Below are positions 26,583 through 37,118 of a stretch of DNA of 64,000 bases, in pieces. The notes under the pieces are model-generated. The model made no database searches and was not told the origin of the DNA. It was given only the letters and a program-made list of their open reading frames with translations. Position 1 is the stretch's first letter. Each line of letters opens with the position of its first letter. This DNA is from Rebecca billardiae RCC1528 (Eukaryota > Haptophyta): positions 806,001 through 870,000 of the forward strand of contig OZ251242.1 of assembly GCA_965240325.2 (NCBI GenBank), given 5' to 3'. A program made the translations under genes and the position numbers.

Positions 26583-28145
26583 CTAGGCACGAAGCCATTG
26601 CTCGTGCGCCCGCAGCACGGCACTGGCACCCGCCATCTGCCCGGGTCGCTCGGCCATCAGCGCGGCGGAACGTAGGGCGCCCTCGTCGGTGCCATCGCCG
26701 AGCAGGTCCGCGAGCAGCAGCCAGCCTCCGCCCAGCGGCGCGTCGGGCTCCGCCGCCGCCGCCTCGCGCGGCTCCTGTGCTGCTGCTGCTGCCTCGCCAG
26801 CCGCGGAGTCGAGCAGCTCGACGGCCTCGCGCCAGCGCGGCTCCGCCTCGCAGTACGCGCGGAAGCGACGCATGTCGCAGCCGTAGACATCCTCGAGGAG
26901 CCTGCGAAGCGATGCCTGGTCCACTGCGGGCGCACGCGGCGGCGGCGGCGGCGGCGGCGGTGCTGTGAGCGTGCTTGATGCGCCGGCAGCGGCCGTTCCG
27001 CCAGCGCCAGGCGCAGGCGCGGGGCCCGACTTGTCGGCCGGGCTGCTCGGCGCGCTGCCGCCCGCGCCCTGCGTCTCGACGGCGTGCACGCCCTCCGCCG
27101 CGGCCAGCAGCACCTCGAGCAGCGTGTACCCGAGGGCACGGAGATCATCCCGCTCGAGCAGAGCACTCAGCTGCTCCGGACTCGGCTGCTCTGCGCCCGC
27201 GGGCGCGGCCGCGCGCGCGCGCCTCACGAGCTCAATGTCCTCCGCCGCCTGCGCGAGGGTGAGCGCGAAGCCGAAGTTGTCGATGCGCACGCTGAGCGTG
27301 TCGGCCGCGCGCTCGTCGAGCGTTGAGAGCCCGAAGCACGCCGGCCCCAGCCCGCGATGCGCCACGCCGGCTCCGTGGACTGCGCAGAGGGCGCGCAAAG
27401 CGCCACGCGCAAACGCGCGCACGAAGCGCCCTCGGATGGCGCTATCGGCGCTGGCCGCCTGCGGGCCCGATCGGCCACCGAACACGCTCGCGAGCTGTGC
27501 CAGCGCGCCCAGGCCGCCAGCCGGCTGCTGTCGCCGCTGCGCTGCCGCCGCCGCCACTGCCGGTGGCCAGTTGGCTGCGGTGCGCAAGCCTTCGAACCGA
27601 AAGAGCAGCCACGGGTTCCCGACGGCCGGCGGGTCGCAGCGCATATTCACGGCCCAGGAAGCGAGGAAGACCGGGTCAGCGAAGGACTGGCCGCTCTCCA
27701 TGAAGCCCACCAACGCCGACACGCTCGCGGCCGCGTCGTCGCCTGCACGGCCGCCCAGGCTGTCCATCGCACGCCACACCGTGTAAAGCCGCTCGTAAGC
27801 CGCGAGCTCCGTGGCCGCGAGCTCGCCGGCCGAGGAAATGTACTCTTTCATGAGCAGCCGCTCCCCCGTGCGCATCTCACCAGCGAAGAGCCGCACGGCG
27901 GCGCCCGAGTCCTCCGTCGTGCGCGACGGATTCGACGAGTCGAGCGGCGAGGGCGTCACGCGCGCGCCCGTGTCCAGCTCAGAGTACTCCCAGTCCGTCA
28001 CGGTGGTGAAGCCGACGGAGCCGATGAGCGATCGGATGAGCACATCTGACGGCCGCACCTGCGGAACCATCCCAGCGTGGGCCACGGCGAGCACGCCGCA
28101 GAGGATCGCCGGCGCGCGCGCGCCCGTCATCGTCATTACGCGCAT
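26583..28145 (-). CDS. Kinase-fold protein, probable pseudokinase with N-terminal leader
   Basis: A single exon of 520 aa. The first 25 residues (MRVMTMTGARAPAILCGVLA...) form a signal-peptide-like leader, so export to a lumen or plastid is likely. A kinase-like N-lobe follows (RLLMKEYISS, with the probable ATP-site lysine, and an AATELAAYERL helix). The C-lobe has AVHGAGVAHRGLGP, where the catalytic HRD is HRG, and RIDNFGFAL, where DFG has become DNFG. Loss of the catalytic aspartate argues for a pseudokinase. A poly-Pro/Ala stretch interrupts the C-terminal part. It resembles plastid kinase-like proteins of plants in general form, but no specific orthologue is claimed. Two further in-frame Met codons lie within five residues of the chosen start. 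Confidence 0.65.
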   Translation of the reverse strand: MRVMTMTGARAPAILCGVLAVAHAGMVPQVRPSDVLIRSLIGSVGFTTVTDWEYSELDTGARVTPSPLDSSNPSRTTEDSGAAVRLFAGEMRTGERLLMKEYISSAGELAATELAAYERLYTVWRAMDSLGGRAGDDAAASVSALVGFMESGQSFADPVFLASWAVNMRCDPPAVGNPWLLFRFEGLRTAANWPPAVAAAAAQRRQQPAGGLGALAQLASVFGGRSGPQAASADSAIRGRFVRAFARGALRALCAVHGAGVAHRGLGPACFGLSTLDERAADTLSVRIDNFGFALTLAQAAEDIELVRRARAAAPAGAEQPSPEQLSALLERDDLRALGYTLLEVLLAAAEGVHAVETQGAGGSAPSSPADKSGPAPAPGAGGTAAAGASSTLTAPPPPPPPPRAPAVDQASLRRLLEDVYGCDMRRFRAYCEAEPRWREAVELLDSAAGEAAAAAQEPREAAAAEPDAPLGGGWLLLADLLGDGTDEGALRSAALMAERPGQMAGASAVLRAHEQWLRA

Positions 28146-28290
28146 GACTGAGCGGCGGACGCGAACAAAAAAAAACTGAGATCCGGGGATCCTGCGCAGT
28201 CTTAGTGGCAGCCGCATCCCGGGTAGACCGTAACCGTATTTTCAGTTCTCAGGCCCGCTGCTCGGCTCGAGGTTGAGCGGGTCCTCCAGC

Positions 28291-28752
28291 ATGTCGGAAC
28301 GCCATGGGCTCACCGACGAGGAGCTCGCGGAGTTCCGCGAGATATTCAATCTGGTGGACCTCGACAAGGGTGGGACCATCTCAAAAGACGAGCTGAAGCA
28401 GCTCATGCACACCCTGGGCCTCAAGCCCACGCAGGAAGAGCTCAACGCCATGGTCGAGGAGATTGACTCGGATGGCAACGGCGAGATCGACTTTGACGAG
28501 TTCGTGATGGTGATGTCGCGCAAAGTGCAGACCTCGTACACGCCGGATCAGGTGAAGGCCGCTTTTAAGGTGTTCGAGAAGGAATCGCCCTCCGGCTTCG
28601 TCAAGGCCGAGGTGATCGAGCACGCGCTCACCACGTACGGCGCCGATCGGTTATCCATCGCGGACGCAAAGGACCTGCTCGCACAAATCGAGCCCGACGA
28701 GAACGGGCTGATAAACTACGCGGAGTTCGTTGACATGATGACGGCTAGTTGA
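28291..28752 (+). CDS. Calmodulin-like EF-hand protein
   Basis: A protein of 153 aa starting MSERHGLTDEEL. Two canonical calcium loops lie in the N-terminal half (DLDKGGTISKDE and DSDGNGEIDFDE). The third is broken (EKESPSGFVKAE, lacking acidic ligands), and the fourth starts with Glu (EPDENGLINYAE). Overall length and the helix FVMVMSRKV match a protist calmodulin/troponin-C-like clade distinct from true calmodulin and centrin. It probably senses calcium through its N-lobe and uses the C-lobe structurally or with low affinity (inference). The start lies 145 bp from the divergent kinase-like gene. An earlier in-frame TTG is not a plausible start. Confidence 0.9.
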   Translation: MSERHGLTDEELAEFREIFNLVDLDKGGTISKDELKQLMHTLGLKPTQEELNAMVEEIDSDGNGEIDFDEFVMVMSRKVQTSYTPDQVKAAFKVFEKESPSGFVKAEVIEHALTTYGADRLSIADAKDLLAQIEPDENGLINYAEFVDMMTAS

Positions 28753-30175
28753 CGCGGGCGCGCTTGGCCCAGCGCGTCGTCAAACGGCTTTGCCGTCGCA
28801 CACTGTGAGGTGTGTACGTAACTACACGAGTGATCGCGGCAGGCCGCAGGGCCGGTAGGCTCAGGCGACAGGCTGCTACCATCAGTCTCAAGTCACGCAG
28901 CCCGCACGGTGACGCTTCCGCAGATCATATTAATACTACCGACTCAGGCGCAGTTCGTCTCGGTCATATACCGTTCAGCGAGCAGTGCCCGGTGCCTGTG
29001 TATTCAGAATCTGAGTGCCTCAATTGACGGCACTTCCGGCAGGATCAGCCGCCACTCAGTCTCATGCCAAATGAGTCCGTGCCGTCTGATGCGGCGCAGC
29101 CATCTAAGTATTATCTGAGTAGTAATAAGTAAACATCTCTCTCTCTCTCTCTCTCTCTCTCTGCTACAGTACGGCTGACGACACGTGGCACCGGCGACCA
29201 CCGCGGTGGCGCGCGCGCGTCCACGCCAGACGGAGCGTCGATTAGCTTCCGCTCGGCGATGGAGTGATGGGCGACTACGAGGGGGGGGGACGACGGCGAG
29301 GAGCGCTGATCCTGGTGTTTGTCTCTGCTGCTCGATCTGCTGCTACAGCTTGCTGACTCTGACGCCTGCCTGCGTTGCATACCACGTCGTTAATATATAT
29401 CTGCTTACTGCTAATTCAGTCGTCCGCGAGACCGGGGCCGAGTGACACCGCCAGTCAAACAAGTAGTTACAGTAGGCAAGTACCGCCACATCAGTGTCTA
29501 TAGCTTATATCGTCCGGTGGATTTGCATTTGGCATCACCTTTTTGTCCGCGCGCTGCCGCTGCCCATGTACTACTAGTATGTAACCTCGGCAATAACGCG
29601 GTTCGTTCGCGGTCGGGTCGAGCGAGATTCTACGAGCCGACGGCTTGGAGCCGAGTCGGGTGAAGCAAACCGCGTCTCGATGTCTGCTCCCAGTTCGGAA
29701 GTTATGGGCATGGCGGCGGCCGAAAAACGTGGTGCCTTAGGATGATGCAGTCAATGAGTCATTTTGGGCCCTCGAAGTCGAACCACGGACTGACGGAGTC
29801 ACGGACCGTACTCCCGGTAGCAAGCTACTCGGGATGGTATTGTTTTGCCACGACTCCGGTGAGTCACCTCTGAGGCGAGCTTACTGAGCAGTTGCCAGAA
29901 GCTGAAGCAATGCTCTGAACATGCAAGTTTCGGCTGAGCGCCGTATCTACTTGCGCTCGGTCGCTGCGGGCAAGAAGGTGCTCTGGGAGAGCCATCAGGA
30001 GTGCGCCAAATGCAAATCCGCCACCGGACGAAAATCAGTCTGCATTGAGTATTGTCTGCTCGGCACTCACTCGGCAGTCAGTCTGCTCGGACTCGATAGT
30101 CGATATCCAGTTGGATGACCGCGCTGCACGACCATGGCCACGTGCTGACGACGGCGGTCTCCGCGCAGGCACACG
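28753..30175. other. Gene-free interval with TC microsatellite
   Basis: Convergent intergenic DNA. A pure TC run of about 26 bases sits near 29135-29161. The open frames in the interval are short, of mixed composition and unlike the neighbouring genes in codon use. No RNA gene was recognised. Confidence 0.5.
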
Positions 30176-31813
30176 TCACGATCTCACCAGCACACGTCCG
30201 CATGCCTCCCCGTGCGAAGGAGCGGCGTCCTCGCCTCGTGCCGCGTCCGGCTCGTGGCGGAACGCCTCGCGCCCGCGCACGTACGTGCGCCGCACGTGTC
30301 CGCGCAGGCGCATGCCTGCGTACGGCGTGCCTGCGTGGCGGTGGAAGATGTGGTCCATCGCGCCCACGGCCCACGGGTCCCACGCGACGAAGTCCGCGTC
30401 CTTCCCCTCTGCCAGGCTCCCCTTGCGCGCCCACGTGCCCGCGAGCCGGGCCGGGTTTTCGCTCCACCACAGCGCGAGGTCCGCTGCACTGCGCCGCAGC
30501 TGGGCGAGGTCGTGCGCTCCGGCGCGGCGTACGAGCTCGGTGAAGGTGGCGGCGAGGCTGAACTGCAGCCCACTGATCCCCGCCCACGCGCGCAGGAAGT
30601 CGCCCTCGCCGCCCAGCCGCAGCTCCGCGGCCGTCAGCGAGTGGTCGCTCGCCAAAAGGTCAATCGTCCGCTCGCGCAGCGCGTGCCACAGGCCCAGGCG
30701 ATTCTCTGGGTCGCGCAGCGGAGGGAAGCACTTGAAGCGCGTGTCGCCGTCGGGCACGCTGGCGTCGTCGAAGGCGAGGTAGTGCGGGCACGTCTCGACC
30801 GTCAGCCGGTGCGCCAGCGCACCCGCAGCGAGCGCCGCGTCGGGCGGTGGCCCCAGCTCGGCGCGAGCGGCGCGCAGCCGCCCAGCCGCGGCCGCTGCGG
30901 CGGAGAGGTGGACCACGTGCGCTCGCAGCGCGGGCAGCTGGCGCGCCGTGTCGACGAGGGCGTCGATCGCGCGGGTCTCGAACGCGGGCGGGCGCGTGCG
31001 CACGAACGAGCCGAAGTCGCGCGGCGTGCCGCGCGCCGCCGCCTCGGCCACAAGGGTGTCCAGCTCGGCGGCTGTCATCAGCTCGCAATGCACAAGCAGC
31101 GGCAAGGACGCGGCGGCGGCCTCGGCCGCGGCCGCGCGCAGCTCGGTCGGGCTGAGTGCCTCGAAGCCCGCGGCGGGCGGGAGCGGCGAGAGGAAGGCCT
31201 TTACACCGAGCACGCGCTCGTCGCGCAGCAGCTCGCGCAGCGTGCCGTCGCGCACGCTCGCCGGCACCGCGCCGGCCCAGAAGCCAACGTCAACCCAAGC
31301 GCCGGCCGCGCGCAGCGCCTCCGCCTCCGCGCGCAGCGCGGCGGCGCTCGTGGTCGGAGGCAGCGAGTTGAGCGGCATGCACACGATGGCGGTGAGCCCG
31401 CCCGCCGCGGCCGCGCGCGTCGCGCTCTCGTACCCCTCCCACGCGCGGCCCACGCCCGAGACGTGCACGTGAACGTCAATCAGCCCGGGAGAAATGAACA
31501 GGTGAGCGTGGTCCACAAACGGGAGGGCGTGCGCCGCCGCGTACGCGCGCGCGGCGTCGCGCGCGCTCGGCTGCACGCGTGCCAGCGTGCCGTTTCGCGC
31601 GACGTGCAGAAGAGCGCTCGCCACGCCGTGCTCGAGCACGACGCTGTCGGCGTAGTGCACGGCCGCGCGGCCGTCGCCCGATTCGCATGCGCGCACTGCG
31701 GCCGGCGCGCGCTCGATGCTGAGGCGCTGCGAGCGCGGCTGCAGGAACAAGGCGACGGCGAGCGCCCAGATCGCCAGGGCCTGCGCCGTGATGATGCACG
31801 TAGTGGCGCGCAT
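30176..31813 (-). CDS. Allantoinase
   Basis: A single exon of 545 aa. Allantoinase opens the hydantoin ring of allantoin to allantoate in purine catabolism, freeing nitrogen. The binuclear-metal ligands of the amidohydrolase fold are visible: HVH in SPGLIDVHVHV (His115, His117), the carbamylated lysine in LGVKAFLS (Lys205), His242 in LLVHCE, His302 in HVVHLS and Asp in LLASDHSL. VETCPHYL and FKCFPPLRDPENR separate allantoinase from dihydroorotase and hydantoinase. The first 24 residues form a signal anchor, consistent with the ER/peroxisomal siting of plant allantoinase. It is divergent from the CRAL-TRIO gene over at most 47-197 bp, depending on the start of the latter. Confidence 0.92.
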   Translation of the reverse strand: MRATTCIITAQALAIWALAVALFLQPRSQRLSIERAPAAVRACESGDGRAAVHYADSVVLEHGVASALLHVARNGTLARVQPSARDAARAYAAAHALPFVDHAHLFISPGLIDVHVHVSGVGRAWEGYESATRAAAAGGLTAIVCMPLNSLPPTTSAAALRAEAEALRAAGAWVDVGFWAGAVPASVRDGTLRELLRDERVLGVKAFLSPLPPAAGFEALSPTELRAAAAEAAAASLPLLVHCELMTAAELDTLVAEAAARGTPRDFGSFVRTRPPAFETRAIDALVDTARQLPALRAHVVHLSAAAAAAGRLRAARAELGPPPDAALAAGALAHRLTVETCPHYLAFDDASVPDGDTRFKCFPPLRDPENRLGLWHALRERTIDLLASDHSLTAAELRLGGEGDFLRAWAGISGLQFSLAATFTELVRRAGAHDLAQLRRSAADLALWWSENPARLAGTWARKGSLAEGKDADFVAWDPWAVGAMDHIFHRHAGTPYAGMRLRGHVRRTYVRGREAFRHEPDAARGEDAAPSHGEACGRVLVRS

Positions 31814-31860
31814 GCCACGCCACCACTCACCGCCGGCGCATCGATCACGCGGCCGCCATC

Positions 31861-32937
31861 ATGGATGGACGCGGTTGGCAAGCGCAATTGGCAAGGCGGC
31901 AAGCCGGCGCACTGGCAAGACAGTGCCGGCTCTCACGCACAGCCGGAACCTTGCGCGTGCGCGCGGTAGCAGGCCGGTGTACAATCGAGGACGAACCGTT
32001 GCGAGCACAAATGGCGGGCGAGGACGAGGGCTTCGCGGCGACGCTCGAGCGGACGAGGAGGCCGCCCTCCGACGCCGAGCGGGACGCGGTGGCGAAGCTG
32101 CGCGAGATCGTTCCTCCCCCAGCCGACGAGCCCCTCTCCGATGCCGACTACCTCCGCTTCCTGCGCGCGCGCGGCGGCGACCTTCCCAAGGCGCGCGAGT
32201 TTCTGGAGCAGCACCTGGCGTGGCGGCTCGAGCATCAACCGGCGCGCATCGGCGTCGAGAGCGTGCACAAGGTGCTCGTGAGTGGCGTGTGCCGCCTCAC
32301 GGGCGTCACGCGCGAGCGCACGGCCATCCTCTGGTTCCGCGTCGACCTGTGGGAGCCTTCGGGCATCAGCATGGAGCAATGGCTGCAGTTCATCATCTTT
32401 GTGATCGAGCGGACGCTGAGCGCCGCCGAGCGCTTCGTCGCGATGTTCGACATGGACGGGTGGAGGCTCTCGCACGCCATGCACCTTGGCAAGATCCACG
32501 GCATGATCCAGACGCTGCAGAACCACTACCCAGAGCGGCTCGAGGCGTCGCTCCTGCTGCGCGCGCCCGCAATCTTCGACGCCGCGTGGTCGCTGATCAA
32601 GCCGGTCATCGACCCAGTGACGGCTGCCAAGGTGTTCTTCGTGCGCCGCGCGGATGAGGCACGGCGCCTCCCGACCTTCGTCTCGCCCGAGGTGCTCCCG
32701 GATTCCTTCGGTGGCGGACGCCAGCCCGCCGCGCAGCTGCCCATGCCCAACCTGCCAGGTGTCACCAACCTCCAACCTGGCCAGGCGGGCGGCGGCGCGG
32801 CCGCGGCATCGCACGCGCCGCACGGCGCGGGCAGCGGCGACGACGCTGCGGTGGGCGCTGATGGGGCAGGGGTCGCGCTGGGTGTGGACACGGTGGTTGC
32901 CAACGCCGCGCCCGCGCCTGCTGTATCTGCGGGATGA
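31861..32937 (+). CDS. CRAL-TRIO (Sec14-like) lipid-transfer protein
   Basis: A protein of 358 aa from the first ATG. An internal Met at residue 51 (MAGEDEGF, base 32011) has a good context and leaves more room for a promoter, so it may be the real start. After an N-terminal helical CRAL-TRIO-N region (LSDADYLRFLRARGGDLPKA) comes the lipid-binding lobe: RLTGVTRERTAILWFRVD, FVAMFDMDGWRLSHAM, IQTLQNHYPERLEASLLLRA and PAIFDAAWSLIKPVIDPVTA. This matches Sec14-type binding of phosphatidylinositol or other lipids for membrane trafficking or signalling. The last 80 residues are Gly/Ala-rich and disordered. The substrate cannot be told from sequence. Confidence 0.9.
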   Translation: MDGRGWQAQLARRQAGALARQCRLSRTAGTLRVRAVAGRCTIEDEPLRAQMAGEDEGFAATLERTRRPPSDAERDAVAKLREIVPPPADEPLSDADYLRFLRARGGDLPKAREFLEQHLAWRLEHQPARIGVESVHKVLVSGVCRLTGVTRERTAILWFRVDLWEPSGISMEQWLQFIIFVIERTLSAAERFVAMFDMDGWRLSHAMHLGKIHGMIQTLQNHYPERLEASLLLRAPAIFDAAWSLIKPVIDPVTAAKVFFVRRADEARRLPTFVSPEVLPDSFGGGRQPAAQLPMPNLPGVTNLQPGQAGGGAAAASHAPHGAGSGDDAAVGADGAGVALGVDTVVANAAPAPAVSAG

Positions 32938-33536
32938 GCAGTGCTTCCTCGGCCTCGTTCATACTTCATCTTTTCAGACGAAGTCGAATGGCGTCGTATT
33001 GTTTAAGCTGCGCGCAGCGCAGTTATTCATCACGAACACGGACGAACGGCACCTGCTCGCGCCACTCACGGGTGATCGATGACGGGCGGGTCGGGCGGGC
33101 CGGATGAGGCCACTAGTCACTACTCTGCGCACTGCATGAAGTGTCGTCTGATAATATATATATATATATCGCGATTATTATAAATTATCGTCGACGCGAC
33201 GAATTTATCGATATCGGCCCGACCGCCCGACGAATCCGACGATGTGATTGTGAGTATGTCACCGATGGCGCCCCCAGATATATTAGTAATTAAGTAATTT
33301 AAAATCATATATATATATATATATATTTAACGACGTGGCAGCATCGGACAAGCGTCAGGCTCAGAGTGCAACAGACACATGGAATGCGTCCGCGCCATCC
33401 GTCCAGGTCAGACAGTGCGCCACCCGCAGCCCTGCCCCCCTACGGGAGCGGGGCCGGGATGGAGCACCGCCTCGGCCTGGGGCACGCGGCGGCGACGGCA
33501 GATGCCGCCGCGGCCGAGCGCCTTCCGGAGCACTTG

Positions 33537-33815
33537 GATGAGGGTGAGGTCGTAGTCGATGTCGCCGCCCGCCGACCTAGCGGCGAGCAGCTCCGGCAAG
33601 CGGCAGCCGCGGCTGTCGCCCCCGTGCGCCCGCGTGGGCGCCTGGATGAGGATGAGGTCGTAGTACGCGTCGCCGCGCGCCGGCCAAGCGGCGCGCAGCT
33701 GCAGAAGAGGGGCTTGGAGAGTGAGCGCGCCGCCTAGCGCGCTCTGGGCGATGAAGCAGATGAGGTGGTAGTCGATGTCGCAGCCCAGCCCGCCGGCGGG
33801 CTGCTGCAGATGCAG
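33537..33815. repeat. Three-unit minisatellite of about 105-108 bp
   Basis: Units start near 33537, 33645 and 33750, each with gatgag(g)...gaggt-gtagt-g-gtcgc. Divergence between units is substantial. The first two units stay in one open frame (EVVVDVAARRPSGEQL / EVVVRVAARRPSGAQL), so a decayed coding repeat is possible. Confidence 0.55.
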
Positions 33816-33925
33816 TCAGCAGTGCTTGATGCTGGGGAACCTGGCCCCTGGGCGCGTCACACCCCGCACCCCCTGCCCCACCTAGGGTGGAGCGAAGGGC
33901 ACGGAGGAGGCCAGCGCCAAGGGCC

Positions 33926-34127
<202 letters not shown>

Positions 34128-34775
34128 CGACGAGCGAGCGAGCACGAGCAAAGAAGCACGCGACGGCGAAGGAGATGGGGCCTCGTTTGCTGATGATGAG
34201 GCAAGGGGCCGACTGGCAGTAACTGATGAGCAGCTTGTGAGCTCGGCGCGAAAGGTCGTAAAGTGCCGATTTGTGTGAGCTCGACTGGTTAGTTGCTTGA
34301 TGAACTGGAAAGCTGCCACTCGGATGACTGCAGATGATCTTGGATATGATCTCGAGCGCCGTACCAGCACGAAGCAACTACCTGCAGGATCAGGTAGACG
34401 ATGGAGGCCCTTGGCCTTGGCTGTCACGACACTGCGACGCATCACCTTCCAGCCTCCCGACACATTCGGTTATAACTGCGTTATAACGCCACATATATAT
34501 ATATATATAATATCGTCTAGTTATTGAGTCACGACTACGGATTAATACGAGTATCGAGTAATAAGATCATGGATCATGGACACGGTCACCGTCGGGCCGG
34601 TGGCCGGTCCCGCCCGTCCGGCGTCCCGCCATCCCGGTGGCCCCCCGGGAGAATGATGATGACGCCGACGAGAAACTGCGTCGTCGCACCACGATCCGCG
34701 CTGATGACGATAGCCCGCTGGCAACGGGATCTCGACGATGATGTCATCGCCGGGTCATCGCGCCATCACGGCTCC

Positions 34776-37118
34776 CTACTCGAGCACGACGGTATCGTGC
34801 GCGCCCTCTGCTCCCGCCGCGCCGCATCCGCCGGCGGCCACCTTGCGCCGCTTGCTCGCAGGCGCCTTCCCCGCGGCGCTGGGCGGCGTCACCGTCTGCG
34901 GGTCCTCGTCCTCGATCAGCTCGATCTCGTCGTCGAGATCGACCGCGCCCGCCGCGGATCCGGCGGCACCGCCGCCCGTCGCGCCGCCGCCCGCGCCGCC
35001 GCCCGCCGCGCCGCCCGCGGCGGGCGCGACGGCCGCCGCCGCCGCGCCGTTGACGACGAATCCGGCCGGGTGCTTCTCCGGGTCGATCGCGCCGTCGTGC
35101 CGGACGATTAGCTGACAAGAGAGGCTCTGTGATTGGTCGTCCACGTCCAGCATCGCGCCGTCTGTGAGGAGGAAGGGCGGCTCCGTGAGCAGCTTCTCGA
35201 GCTTCGCCTCCTCCACCTCGCGCTCGTCGTCGTCGAGATCGCCGCACTCGTACAGCAGGCGCTCGCCTGCGCGGCGCGCGGCGCGGGCGCACGCGTGAGC
35301 GCGGCCACGGAAGGAAGCGCAGCGCGCCGCGCGCCCGCGTGCCGCTCGCGCGCGTCCGTCCCCTCGCATCCCTCGCTCTCCCGCTCGCTCCCACAAGCTC
35401 CCGGCCCTCTCTCTCTCTCTCTCGAGCGCGCGCCGCACGCTCGCGCAACGTGGGCTCGTGGCACCCTCCTTCCCTCCGTCGGTCCCCCGCCCGTCGGCGC
35501 CCAAGTCGCGCGCGCGCGCGCGCGCCGCACCGTCGCGCAGGTTTGGCTCGTGGAAGGAGAGCTTGGCGCGGAGCACGTCGCGGACGAGCAGCCCGGCGGT
35601 GGCGCGGCCGAGGTCGAGCGCGACGGTGACACTCGCCGTGCCGCACACGAAGCACGCCGGGTCGGGCGCGTGCAGCCGCGAGGTGACGAGCAGCCGATCC
35701 TTGCGCTTGCCCGAGAGCGTGCGGCAGAGATAGGCGGAGCCGCAGCCGTTGAGCGGCGGAGCGCCCTCCGTCTGCGCGGCGCGCAGCGCCTTGAGCGCCT
35801 CGACGACGATGTACCCGGCGATGATGGCGTTGGTCGTCGCGATGGCGGGGATGATGTTCCCCGCGATCTCCTTCACCTTGAAGCGCGACTGCAGCGGGAT
35901 GCCGAAGATCGCCGCGCGCAGGTTGGACGCGGCCGTGACGAAGTCGAGGCACGCGTCGTCGTCCTTGTCAAAGGCAGCAAGCTGGCCGACGCGCAGGCCG
36001 CGCACCTCGAACACGGCGACGATCGCGCCGATGAAGGCGGCGGCGGACTCGGCGACGGACCACGCCTGCTGGTCGATGGCGGGCGACTCCGCCGACACCG
36101 CGCTGAGATCCGGCACCAGCTCGCCGAGCGAGAGCGCCGTCGGCCTGCGCCGGTTCTTCCACAGAGAATCCATCGCGAGCAGACGACGCACGTCCGCGGC
36201 GAACACGGCGTCGAAGACGCGCGCGGCGTACTCGCGCGCGGGCTCGGCCGGGCGCATCTCGAGCGGCGGCGGGTGCGGCGGCGCGCCGCCCTCGCCGCCG
36301 GCCCCGCCGCCCTCCGCGCCGCCCTCTGCGCCCTCCCCGTCGGCCGCGGCCGCGGGCGCGCCCGCCTCTGCGGTGTCAACCAGGTCGGTCTGCTCGCCGG
36401 CAAACACTTTCTTGAAGAGCAGCTCCTTGGCCCAGGCGATGCAGTGGACGGGCTTGTCCGGGTGGTTGCGCACCGTGCAGATCGGGTACGTCTTCTTGTT
36501 GTCCGACTTGGGCTGGCACTCGTAGCACTCCGACACGGCCTTCTGCACGACGGTCACCTGACCGAGGTAGCCCTCAGTGCCAGACTCGACGAGCGGCACG
36601 CCCGCGGCGAGGCAGAGGCGGTTGACGTGCCGCCGCGCGTCGAGGTTGTCGAGGGCGTTGAGCACGATCGAGAACCGCGCGAAGTAGTCGATGCCGAACT
36701 CCGCCACCTTCACGTTGCCGTGGTGCGCCGTGATCTCGACGTCGGCGCCGATCGGAAAGGAGAGGACCGTCTCGCGCGCGACCTCGACCTTCGAGCGGTC
36801 AACGTGCTGCTTGCGAAAGAGGAACTGCCGGTTGAGGTTGCTGTAGTCGATCGTGTCCAGGTCGATCTGCGCGTACGGCCGCGGCGGCGCGCGCGCGCGC
36901 GAGCGTGCGCGCGGCGCGCGCGTCGGCGTGCATGCGCGCGGGCAACGGCTGCGCCGCGGCGCGCGCGGTGCGCGCACCGCCTCGATGCGCTTGAAGCCGC
37001 ACATGACGAGGTTCTTGAGCAGCTCGCAGCCGATTCCGCCCGCGCCGACCATCAGCACCCGCGCCTCGCGCACGTCACAGCCCGCCACCCCGCGCGTGTG
37101 CTCCGCTCGGGTGGACAT
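34776..37118 (-). CDS. UBA2: SUMO-activating enzyme E1 subunit 2
   Basis: Three exons (37118-36978, 36866-35531, 35266-34776) encode 655 aa, close to the 640 of human UBA2. Both introns begin GTGCG. The adenylation site is LMVGAGGIGCELLKNL; IDLDTIDYSNLNRQFLF is the conserved crossover region. The catalytic cysteine is Cys177 in YPICTVRNHPDKPVHC. Zinc cysteines are CYEC and CFVC. The ubiquitin-fold domain lies before an acidic DLDDEIELIEDEDP segment and a basic KRRKV signal, matching the C-terminal SUMO-interaction and nuclear-localisation region of the family. UBA2 with AOS1 activates SUMO and passes it to UBC9. A Gly/Ala/Glu-rich insert interrupts the catalytic-Cys domain around the APAAAADGEG stretch. 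Confidence 0.95.
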   Translation of the reverse strand: MSTRAEHTRGVAGCDVREARVLMVGAGGIGCELLKNLVMCGFKRIEAVRAPRAPRRSRCPRACTPTRAPRARSRARAPPRPYAQIDLDTIDYSNLNRQFLFRKQHVDRSKVEVARETVLSFPIGADVEITAHHGNVKVAEFGIDYFARFSIVLNALDNLDARRHVNRLCLAAGVPLVESGTEGYLGQVTVVQKAVSECYECQPKSDNKKTYPICTVRNHPDKPVHCIAWAKELLFKKVFAGEQTDLVDTAEAGAPAAAADGEGAEGGAEGGGAGGEGGAPPHPPPLEMRPAEPAREYAARVFDAVFAADVRRLLAMDSLWKNRRRPTALSLGELVPDLSAVSAESPAIDQQAWSVAESAAAFIGAIVAVFEVRGLRVGQLAAFDKDDDACLDFVTAASNLRAAIFGIPLQSRFKVKEIAGNIIPAIATTNAIIAGYIVVEALKALRAAQTEGAPPLNGCGSAYLCRTLSGKRKDRLLVTSRLHAPDPACFVCGTASVTVALDLGRATAGLLVRDVLRAKLSFHEPNLRDGAARARARDLGADGRGTDGGKEGATSPRCASVRRALERERERAGSLWERAGERGMRGDGRARAARGRAARCASFRGRAHACARAARRAGERLLYECGDLDDDEREVEEAKLEKLLTEPPFLLTDGAMLDVDDQSQSLSCQLIVRHDGAIDPEKHPAGFVVNGAAAAAVAPAAGGAAGGGAGGGATGGGAAGSAAGAVDLDDEIELIEDEDPQTVTPPSAAGKAPASKRRKVAAGGCGAAGAEGAHDTVVLE

